In this document: positions 42,028 through 48,470 of the stretch, piece after piece
Layout: each line of letters begins with the position of its first letter
How positions within the stretch are numbered: position 1 is the stretch's first letter
Assembly (NCBI GenBank): GCA_900556605.1
Contig: USPC01000004.1
Location: forward strand, 1 to 48,470
From: an uncultured Collinsella sp.
GTDB taxonomy: Bacteria; Actinomycetota; Coriobacteriia; Coriobacteriales; Coriobacteriaceae
Direction: 5' to 3'
DNA length: 48,470 nt
Made by a program: the position numbers and the translations under genes
The notes under the pieces: generated by a model
Told to the model about the DNA's origin: nothing
Seen by the model: only the letters and a program-made list of their open reading frames with translations
The model's database searches: none

Positions 42028-42299
42028 AGGTATCTCCTACTTGTATAACGGGCTGGACTCTCAAGAATAGTTAGCTCTTTTATTTGATAACAATGCATCA
42101 AAAACCGCAACCATGGTTCCGACGGACGGCGTTCAAGCGCAATCTGACGGCATTCATTCATGCGAAGCCGGTCTTATCGCATGCTAAAGCGTTTGACAAA
42201 AAAACGCCCGAGCGTTTACGCAAAAGTCGCGCTATCATGCAGTCGAACGCGGTAAACACCTTTAGCATTTGCGCCGCACAGAACAGAGAGGAACCATCT

Positions 42300-42767
42300 A
42301 TGAAGATCGGTATCGGCAACGACCATGCCGCCGTCGAGCTCAAGAACATCATCTCCGAGCACCTGAAGGAGCGCGGCTGCGAGGTCGTGAACTTTGGCAC
42401 CGACACCTCCGAGAGCTTTGACTACCCCATCGCCGGATACAAGGTGGGTAAGGCCGTTGCCAACGGCGACGTCGACCTGGGCATCCTCATCTGTGGCACC
42501 GGTGTCGGAATTAGCCTGGCTGCCAACAAGGTCGAGGGCGTACGCGCCGTCGTGTGCTCCGAACCCTTCAGCGCTAAGCTCTCGCGCATGCACAACAATA
42601 CCAACGTGCTCGCCTTTGGCGCCCGCGTCGTGGGCTCCGAGCTCGCCAAGATGATCGTCGACGAGTGGCTCGACGCCGAGTTTGAGGGCGGCCGCCACGA
42701 GCGTCGCGTTAACCTCCTCAACGAGATCGACCACACGCGCGGCCTCAAGGTCGTCGACGAGGCCTAA
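42300..42767 (+). CDS. rpiB: Ribose-5-phosphate isomerase B (RpiB/LacAB family)
   Basis: A 155-aa sugar-phosphate isomerase. It has IGIGNDHAAVELKN at the N-terminus, ICGTGVGISLAANKVEGVRA with the catalytic Cys and NTNVLAFGARVVG. It interconverts ribose 5-phosphate and ribulose 5-phosphate. The ATG at 42300 follows AGAGAGGAACCATCT; an in-frame start 216 bp upstream is rejected. The 272 bp before it shows no other gene. Confidence 0.93.
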   Translation: MKIGIGNDHAAVELKNIISEHLKERGCEVVNFGTDTSESFDYPIAGYKVGKAVANGDVDLGILICGTGVGISLAANKVEGVRAVVCSEPFSAKLSRMHNNTNVLAFGARVVGSELAKMIVDEWLDAEFEGGRHERRVNLLNEIDHTRGLKVVDEA

Positions 42768-42794
42768 AGACCTACAAAGCCATACGCTAACGCC

Positions 42795-42833
42795 AGCCCC
42801 CGCCCGGAAGAAACATCCGGACGGGGGGCTCTT
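42795..42833 (+). terminator. Terminator after rpiB
   Basis: AGCCCCCGCCCGGA and TCCGGACGGGGGGCT pair with one bulge and one mismatch around a short A-rich loop, followed by CTTT. It lies 28 nt after the stop. Confidence 0.75.
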
Positions 42834-42871
42834 TAGTAGATTTCTAAGCGGTTACCAAAAATCTACTGGAA

Positions 42872-42906
42872 TAAAAAGGGCGCCGCGGATGGAATTCCGC
42901 GGCGCC
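42872..42906 (-). terminator. Terminator after ndk
   Basis: On the minus strand, GGCGCCGCGGA/TCCGCGGCGCC pair perfectly and are followed by CTTTTTATT. It faces the rpiB terminator. Confidence 0.9.
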
Positions 42907-42945
42907 AAAGCCACACGCCAACAGCTTTAAGGAGTCAAAGCTGGT

Positions 42946-43350
42946 TTAGCCAAAGAAGCGCTTGATCTCGATCTCGGCGTTCTCCAGGCAGTCGGAGCCG
43001 TGAATCACGTTGGCGTTGACATCGACAGCGAAGTCGCCGCGAATGGTGCCGGGGGCAGCATCAAGCGGGTTAGTAGCGCCCATAAGGGTGCGCATCTTGG
43101 AGACAGCGGAGAGACCGGAAACGACCATCTTGACGACCGGACCGCTCGTCATAAAGTCGCAGAGACTGCCAAAGAAGGGCTTGTCGGCCAGATGGGCGTA
43201 GTGCTCCTCGACGGTAGCGCGCTCGAGCGTGGTCATCTCCATGCGCTCGATGACAAGGCCGCTGCGCTCAATGCGAGCAACGATCTCGCCGATCTTGCGG
43301 TCGCGCACGGCGTCGGGCTTAATCATGATGAAAGTCTTCTCGATAGCCAT
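42946..43350 (-). CDS. ndk: Nucleoside diphosphate kinase
   Basis: A 134-aa enzyme that equilibrates nucleoside triphosphates. It begins with EKTFIMIKPDAV and the phospho-accepting His is in NVIHGSDC. MGATNPLDAAPGTIRGDFA is the conserved substrate-binding stretch. The ATG at 43350 follows GAAAGGCTACCTT. Length is normal for the family. Confidence 0.95.
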   Translation of the reverse strand: MAIEKTFIMIKPDAVRDRKIGEIVARIERSGLVIERMEMTTLERATVEEHYAHLADKPFFGSLCDFMTSGPVVKMVVSGLSAVSKMRTLMGATNPLDAAPGTIRGDFAVDVNANVIHGSDCLENAEIEIKRFFG

Positions 43351-43650
43351 AAGGTAGCCTTTCAAGTAGGTTCGCGCGTGCCCAAGTCCCATTCCGGCAC
43401 CCGCCTGGACTGCATCGTAACAGAGTTTTAGCTGCAGTTAAACAAAAAGCTGTTTATTGAAACGCTGCAATTTATTAAAACGCTCCATATGTGTCACTTC
43501 TGTTTCGAAGCCCGATTAGAGTACCATCCGACCGCCCATCAACCGCATCGAACCGAGCGGACGGTCGGTTGTCGCCCGTGAACGCACCCCCTTCACAACC
43601 TGCCCAAAGGTCCTACAGAAGTTCTCGACAAGCCCCTCCCCCATAGCAAC
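43351..43650. promoter_or_regulatory. Region upstream of ndk with two 13-bp direct repeats
   Basis: 300 bp with no gene. TTTATTGAAACGC (43453-43465) and TTTATTAAAACGC (43471-43483) are direct repeats 18 bp apart with one difference, in an AT-rich stretch about 105-135 bp upstream of ndk. They may be a regulator site. A TACGAT box near 43402-43407 could be the ndk -10. Confidence 0.4.
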
Positions 43651-43685
43651 AAAATACGGACGCCCGCAACAGCAGACGCCCGTAA
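43651..43685 (-). terminator. Probable terminator after argH
   Basis: On the minus strand, ACGGGCGTC and a partial complement ending CGTCCGT form an imperfect stem, followed by ATTTTGTT. It lies about 50 nt after the argH stop. Confidence 0.55.
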
Positions 43686-43735
43686 AAGCAAAAACGATTT
43701 ATCAATAAATGGCCAAAGCCGCTTCAGCCAAACCC

Positions 43736-45166
43736 TTACTTTGCCCCGTGGCCCATCTCGACGACCTTAGTCAGCGATCCAAACACGCCCTCGTCGGCCA
43801 CGAGCTGCGCCTCGGCACGCTGCAGCTGCACGGCAACGGCGGCAGGGGCGGTACCGCCCTCGGTCGTGCGGGCGGCGACAATCGACGGGATGTCGAGCGC
43901 CTCGGTAATATCACGCTCAAAGAGCGGGCTTGCCTCCTGGAACACCTCAAACGGCAGGTCCTCAAGATTGCAGCCGCGCTTCTCACACATCAGGACCAGA
44001 TGGCCCACCACGGCATGCGCCTCACGGAACGGCAGGCCACGCTTGGCCAGGTAATCGGCAACATCGGTGGCGGCAAGGTGCCCCACACCACACTCGCGCG
44101 CCATGGCATCCTCGTTGACGGTCCAGGTCGAAATCATACCGGCCATAACGGACAGGCACTGCATGAGCGTATGGGCGGTATCGAGCGCACCCTCCTTGTC
44201 CTCCTGCAAGTCCTTGTTATAAGCGAGCGGCAGGCCCTTCATGGTCACGAGCAACTGCACGAGGTTGCCATAGACTCGGCCGCTCTTGCCGCGGATAAGC
44301 TCAGCAAAATCGGGGTTCTTCTTCTGCGGCATGATGGACGAGCCGGTGGAGTACGAGTCGGAAAGCGTGATAAAGCCGAATTCGGAGCTCGACCACAGCA
44401 CGATCTCCTCGGAAAGGCGCGACAAGTGCATGGCCATGACGGAGCCGGCGTAATGCAGATCGAGCAGGAAATCACGGTCGGAAACCGCATCGAGCGAGTT
44501 GGGAATCACGCCCGCAAAGCCAAGTTCGGCAGCCGTCATCTGACGATCGAGCGGATAGCTCGTACCGGCAAGCGCAGCAGCGCCCAGCGGGCAGTTGTCG
44601 GCAGCATCAAAGGCGACCTTCAGGCGTGTAAAGTCGCGCGCGAACATCCAGGAATACGCCAGCAGATGGTGCGACAGCAGCACGGGCTGAGCATGCTGCA
44701 TGTGCGTGTAACCCGGCAGAATCACCTTGTCGTACTTTTTAGCCGCATCCACCAGCACATGACGCAGTTCAAGATTGGCCTCCATGAGCTCCTTAGCCAG
44801 CGCCTTGACGCCCAGGCGCGTATCGGTCGCCACCTGGTCGTTGCGCGAACGCCCGGTATGCAGGCGCTTACCAGCCTCGCCGATGCGACGCGTCAGCTCG
44901 CTCTCGATGGACATATGAATGTCCTCGTCGTTGATATCGAAGGTGAAGTTGCCGGCATCGATATCCTGTTCGATTGCGGTCAGACCCTCGGCAATCGCCT
45001 GCTCGTCCTCGGCGCTGATAATGCCCTGGGCCGCCAGCATCTTGGCATGTGCCATAGATCCGGCGATATCCTGCTTATAGAGATGTTTGTCGACCGGCAG
45101 CGACGCGCCAAACTCCTGCGTGACCTCGGCCACGCCCGCCTCAAAACGACCGCCCCAAAGAGCCAT
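43736..45166 (-). CDS. argH: Argininosuccinate lyase
   Basis: A 476-aa enzyme that splits argininosuccinate into arginine and fumarate. It begins ALWGGRFEAGVAEVTQEF. HTGRSRNDQVATDTRL and the family signature GSSIMPQKKNPD are present. The ATG at 45166 follows AAAGGAGACGGTTCC. It is downstream of argG on the same strand, separated by a terminator and a small reading frame, so the last two steps of arginine synthesis are encoded together. Confidence 0.95.
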   Translation of the reverse strand: MALWGGRFEAGVAEVTQEFGASLPVDKHLYKQDIAGSMAHAKMLAAQGIISAEDEQAIAEGLTAIEQDIDAGNFTFDINDEDIHMSIESELTRRIGEAGKRLHTGRSRNDQVATDTRLGVKALAKELMEANLELRHVLVDAAKKYDKVILPGYTHMQHAQPVLLSHHLLAYSWMFARDFTRLKVAFDAADNCPLGAAALAGTSYPLDRQMTAAELGFAGVIPNSLDAVSDRDFLLDLHYAGSVMAMHLSRLSEEIVLWSSSEFGFITLSDSYSTGSSIMPQKKNPDFAELIRGKSGRVYGNLVQLLVTMKGLPLAYNKDLQEDKEGALDTAHTLMQCLSVMAGMISTWTVNEDAMARECGVGHLAATDVADYLAKRGLPFREAHAVVGHLVLMCEKRGCNLEDLPFEVFQEASPLFERDITEALDIPSIVAARTTEGGTAPAAVAVQLQRAEAQLVADEGVFGSLTKVVEMGHGAK

Positions 45167-45284
45167 GGAACCGTCTCCTTTCTCCAAATACCAAAACAAG
45201 CGCCCAAAGCAATGCGCCCTGTCGCTAAAGCGATTTTTCAACCGCTAGTTTTACACACTCCCTGCCGTGCGCTGGGCCATGTAG

Positions 45285-45455
45285 CTAATTTGCAAAGAAG
45301 TGACGCACCATGCACTTGGCGCCCAACGTCTCCCTCCGGATGTTGCCCTGCGAATCATCGATCCAGGCCTTCAGGCTCATAGGGACGTCCTCGACCTTTG
45401 CAGCATCGAACTCGGGCACGAGGGCAAGTAAAGCATGCGCGATAGCATGGAACAT
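45285..45455 (-). CDS. Hypothetical small protein, 56 aa
   Basis: A short frame from ATG 45455 to TAG 45285 with a good ribosome site (GAGGAGTATCCATT) and codon use like its neighbours. It starts MFHAIAHALLALVPEF and ends VRHFFAN; I do not recognise a family. It lies between the argG terminator and argH on the same strand. It may be a real small gene or a leader frame for argH. Confidence 0.55.
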   Translation of the reverse strand: MFHAIAHALLALVPEFDAAKVEDVPMSLKAWIDDSQGNIRRETLGAKCMVRHFFAN

Positions 45456-45499
45456 AATGGATACTCCTCATATATATAGGCGCAGAGCCGCCAAATTGA

Positions 45500-45535
45500 T
45501 AGAAGGAGCCCCGCCGGATAACCCCGGCGGGGCTC
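45500..45535 (-). terminator. Terminator after argG
   Basis: Perfect 12-bp stem GAGCCCCGCCGG/CCGGCGGGGCTC with a 6-nt loop, followed on the minus strand by CTTCT. The U-tract is weak, so some read-through into argH is possible. Confidence 0.75.
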
Positions 45536-45688
45536 GGACTCAGCCGCAGACGCGGCATCAAATACGCGGGCGGAACGTAGGGGCCACCGATGTTAAGAAG
45601 TGTCAGCAAGCATAACGAAAGGTAGGGACCCCGTGCGCCCGTTATGTATCACGCGGATGGGCCGCGCGAATACCAAGGAAAGGGAGGC

Positions 45689-46915
45689 TTAAGCCTGGGC
45701 GGCAGCAGAGCTGGGACCCTGGATCTTAGCCCACGTCTTGAGCGACAGCGTATCGATCTCGATAAAGCCAGCGCTAGCCTTCTCGTCAAACGTGGTGTCG
45801 CGGTCGTAGGTGGCCAGACCGTAGTCGTAGAGGCTGAAGGGGCTCTTGCGGCCGACGACATGGCAGTTGCCCTTAAAGAACTTCAGACGGACGGTGCCGG
45901 TCACGAACTTCTGGGTGTCGGCCATAAAGGCGTCGAGCGCGTTTTTGAGTGGGCTGTACCACTGGCCGTTGTACACGGCGGTGGCCCAATCCTGCTCGAG
46001 CTTAATCTTAGTCTTGAGCAGGTCGCCCTCAACGCAAATGTCCTCGAGTGCCTTATGGGCGGTAATGAGCGTCAGGGCGCCGGGAACCTCATAGCACTCG
46101 CGGCTCTTGAGGCCCACCAGACGATCCTCGACCAGGTCGAGACGGCCAAAGCCGTTGTCGCCCGCAATCTTATTGAGGGCGATGACGATCTCGGAGAGCT
46201 TCATCTTCTTGCCGTCGACGGCGACGGGCTTGCCGACCTCAAACTCAATCTCGGTATACGTCGGGGTGTCGGGCGTGTCCTCGGGATTCTTGGTCATAAC
46301 CCAGGCGTCTTCGAGCGGCTCATTCCAGGGGTCCTCCAGGTGGCCACACTCAATGGCACGACCCCACAGGTTGTCGTCGATGGAATAGGGGTTGTCGTTG
46401 GCACCCTCGGGAACCGGCACGTTGTGGGCGTGGGCATAGGCGACCTCGTCGGGACGGCACTTCAGATCCCACTCGCGAACGGGGGCGATAACCTTAAGCT
46501 CGGGGTCGAGGGCCTTGACCGCAGCCTCAAAACGAACCTGGTCGTTACCCTTGCCGGTGCAGCCGTGGGCGACGTAGGTCGCGCCAAACCCGTGAGCGAC
46601 CTCGACAAGCTTCTTGGCGAGCAGCGGGCGAGACAGAGCGGAGAGCAGCGGGTACTTGTTCTCGTACATGGAATTTGCGGCGATGGCCTTAGTCAGGAAC
46701 TCATCGGAGAACTCGTCGCGCAGGTCGAGCACCTGGCAATCGAGAACGCCCAGGTCGAGCGCCTTCTGCTTCTTGGCATCCAGGCCGGTCTCCTCCTGGC
46801 CCACGTTGCCGCAGACGCAAACGACATCGAGATTCTTCTCGTCCTGGAGCCATTTGACACATACGGATGTATCAAGACCACCGGAATATGCGAGAACGAC
46901 TTTTTCCTTGCTCAT
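45689..46915 (-). CDS. argG: Argininosuccinate synthase
   Basis: A 408-aa ATP-dependent enzyme joining citrulline and aspartate. The N-terminal ATP-binding motif is VVLAYSGGLDTSV. YVAHGCTGKGNDQVRFE and the later NPYSIDDNLWGRAIE are family signatures. The ATG at 46915 follows GAAAGGAAACAGCC; a longer in-frame start is not supported. Confidence 0.95.
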   Translation of the reverse strand: MSKEKVVLAYSGGLDTSVCVKWLQDEKNLDVVCVCGNVGQEETGLDAKKQKALDLGVLDCQVLDLRDEFSDEFLTKAIAANSMYENKYPLLSALSRPLLAKKLVEVAHGFGATYVAHGCTGKGNDQVRFEAAVKALDPELKVIAPVREWDLKCRPDEVAYAHAHNVPVPEGANDNPYSIDDNLWGRAIECGHLEDPWNEPLEDAWVMTKNPEDTPDTPTYTEIEFEVGKPVAVDGKKMKLSEIVIALNKIAGDNGFGRLDLVEDRLVGLKSRECYEVPGALTLITAHKALEDICVEGDLLKTKIKLEQDWATAVYNGQWYSPLKNALDAFMADTQKFVTGTVRLKFFKGNCHVVGRKSPFSLYDYGLATYDRDTTFDEKASAGFIEIDTLSLKTWAKIQGPSSAAAQA

Positions 46916-47469
46916 GGCTGTTTCCTTTCGCCCTTGGTAGCTAGTTAGAACATCGGTCAGTTGCAAGTCATTTCAAGGTCATATACCGTGCAATATCAGG
47001 TTAAATAGCAAAAATCAGCACATACATGCCCTAGAAACATGCAGCAATGTCGTGCTAAAACCCAACGACCTCAAAATGACTCTGTTGAGGCAATTCGCCC
47101 CATGCGGACAGAGACGATTGTTATCGTCGTCGGGAAATTGCGCGCTGGCGTCGGATGGCATTGTCTGCAGTAGTGATGATCGTTACGAACTGCATCTGCC
47201 TCTCCTTTCACCTATCGCCGGGCGCAATTCTTATATCGTAAACGGTACCTTTTCCTCGGTAAACGGTTGTTTTTCCGTCTCCGTTTTCGATGGTCGCTAT
47301 ATTACGCTAAAGTGCCTGCTGTACAAGCGACAAATTCATATTTCTGAAAAGTTTTTTCATTACTTTGTGAATGAAGATGCAAACGCGCGCCAATCCTGCG
47401 AAAATACGCCTGACTACGAGTTGATGGTTATAACGTCTGAAACAATTTCGAAACGAAAGGCTCGCTTTT
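46916..47469. other. Divergent intergenic region upstream of argG and a HAD gene
   Basis: 554 bp, more AT-rich than the rest, with no convincing gene. An open frame from 47052 runs into the HAD gene in another frame; it has no ribosome site and atypical composition and is not accepted. Promoters for both flanking genes must lie here. No arginine-repressor box of the expected form was found. Confidence 0.45.
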
Positions 47470-48297
47470 ATGCAAACTTACGAATCGGACGCCAATATCG
47501 GAAACATTAAGCTCATCGCCGTCGACATGGACAAGACGCTGCTGACCGACGAGCGCGTGCTGCCGCAAGGCCTTGACGAACGCCTGGACAAGCTCGCCGA
47601 AGCCGGCATCGTATTCTGCCCCGCCAGCGGACGTCCCGCCCCCAAGCTCGAAGAGATGTTCGAGGGCATCAAGAGCCGCATCGCTTTTTGCCCCGATAAC
47701 GGCGCATGCGTAATATATCGCGGCAACTACATCTATAAGAGCGCTATCGATGTGGCGCTGTATCAGCAGGTCTTGAGCCGCGCCTCGGAGGATCCGCGCG
47801 CCGTTCCCGTCCTGTGCTGCTTCGACGAGTTCTACGTACTTGCCCGCGACCATCAATACCACGACGAGATCAGCGTCTACTACAACACGATCAACTACGT
47901 CGATAGCTTTGAGGGCCTTGACGTCGAATCCAACAAGATTTCGATCTTCTTCCCCGCCTACGATGCCGAGCCAGCGTTTCGCGAGGACTACAGCCCTGCA
48001 TTCTCGGATCAGCTCTACGTCACCAATGCTGGCCGCGAGTGGATCGACTTTATGAATCTGGGCGTCGACAAGGGTTCGGGCGTGGCGCATCTCTGCGAGC
48101 GCTTGGGCATCGATATCGCCGACGCCGCCGCCGTGGGCGACACCTACAACGATATTCCCATGCTGGAGCGCGTCGGGCATAGCTTTATCGTGGACAATGC
48201 CGAGGAGCATATGAACGCGCATGCCAAGTGGCGTATTCCGAGCAACAACGACGGGGGCGTACTGACGCTCATCGACGCCATCTTGGCGGCTCGTTAA
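47470..48297 (+). CDS. Cof-type HAD-IIB sugar-phosphatase-like hydrolase
   Basis: A 275-aa protein with LIAVDMDKTLL (Asp19, Asp21), the Cof-family FCPASGRP after the first helix, CPDNGACVIY, and the terminal motif AAVGDTYNDIPML. The cap is of type IIB. Such enzymes dephosphorylate sugar phosphates or flavin-type compounds; the substrate is unknown. The ATG at 47470 follows GAAAGGCTCGCTTTT. Confidence 0.88.
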   Translation: MQTYESDANIGNIKLIAVDMDKTLLTDERVLPQGLDERLDKLAEAGIVFCPASGRPAPKLEEMFEGIKSRIAFCPDNGACVIYRGNYIYKSAIDVALYQQVLSRASEDPRAVPVLCCFDEFYVLARDHQYHDEISVYYNTINYVDSFEGLDVESNKISIFFPAYDAEPAFREDYSPAFSDQLYVTNAGREWIDFMNLGVDKGSGVAHLCERLGIDIADAAAVGDTYNDIPMLERVGHSFIVDNAEEHMNAHAKWRIPSNNDGGVLTLIDAILAAR

Positions 48298-48331
48298 CGT
48301 TGCTCGTCGGACCTGGCCGGGCGAGGCGGGT

Positions 48332-48415
48332 AAGTTTTTCGTTCGGTCAGGTCCTGGGCTCGCTCGAAGAGCACATTTAGTGCTCTTCGGCTCGTGCGGA
48401 ATCTACGAAAAACTT
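48332..48415. repeat. 84-nt nested palindrome near the window end
   Basis: Outer arms AAGTTTTTCGT/ACGAAAAACTT enclose a perfect CGAAGAGCAC/GTGCTCTTCG hairpin with loop ATTTA. It lies 34 nt after the HAD gene. It has no direct U-tract. Its layout is like the 13913 element (a long outer stem around an inner perfect stem), but the sequence differs. Confidence 0.7.
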
Positions 48416-48470
48416 AGGCTCTGTTAGACCAGGATTGACATGCCGACCTGCCGGCTAACTCGCCGTCTCC

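Noticed and set aside
47052..47510. 152-codon frame upstream of the Cof-type gene
   Set aside because: No ribosome site, odd composition, and it runs into the HAD gene in another frame.

Overview
The window looks like a chromosome segment of a GC-rich anaerobic gut actinobacterium of the Coriobacteriia, most like Collinsella. This is a judgement from protein style, gene content and base composition; no database was searched. Bases 1-50 are not genomic: they are an untrimmed Illumina Nextera i5 adapter, so the first gene is cut by the end of the assembly and its apparent C-terminus is artificial.

Layout. 51-4345 (minus strand) is the front of a formate hydrogenlyase operon: a HydN-like ferredoxin, a selenocysteine formate dehydrogenase H (fdhF, read through an in-frame UGA with a SECIS hairpin), a HycB-like ferredoxin and the start of a HycC/HyfB membrane subunit. 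4774-6960 is accessory: a RelB-like antitoxin with a PIN-domain toxin, then an AbiEi-like gene with a nuclease-like C-terminus flanked by two copies of a 69-nt palindromic repeat. Next come tRNA-Gly, tRNA-Pro and brnQ.

8724-21970 is the most interesting part: about 13 kb of tightly packed minus-strand genes. In transcription order they are a double-cubane-cluster-type protein (DCCP), a complete oligopeptide-type ABC importer, a second DCCP, its ATP-dependent activase, a GT4 glycosyltransferase, selD (itself a selenoprotein), yedF, a DUF3343 Se/S-carrier-like protein and a cysteine desulfurase. The set suggests import of a small compound, low-potential reduction and selenium (or sulfur) transfer, possibly with a selenosugar-type step.

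22415-27831 holds modABC, mogA and moeA for molybdate uptake and molybdopterin maturation. FdhF needs both molybdenum cofactor and selenium, so the three regions fit one physiology. From 28042 on the genes are mostly housekeeping: CLC antiporter, lipid kinase, release-factor-like rescue protein, xpt, MFS exporter, metY, a C_GCAxxG_C_C protein, YigZ, RNase P RNA, ribosomal protein S1, HAD phosphatases, L-cysteine desulfidase, rpiB, ndk, argH and argG. An IS1111-type IS110 element (39034-40555) with subterminal inverted repeats and a long noncoding right end is inserted among them.

Several families of intergenic palindromes recur across the window and are not explained by genes.
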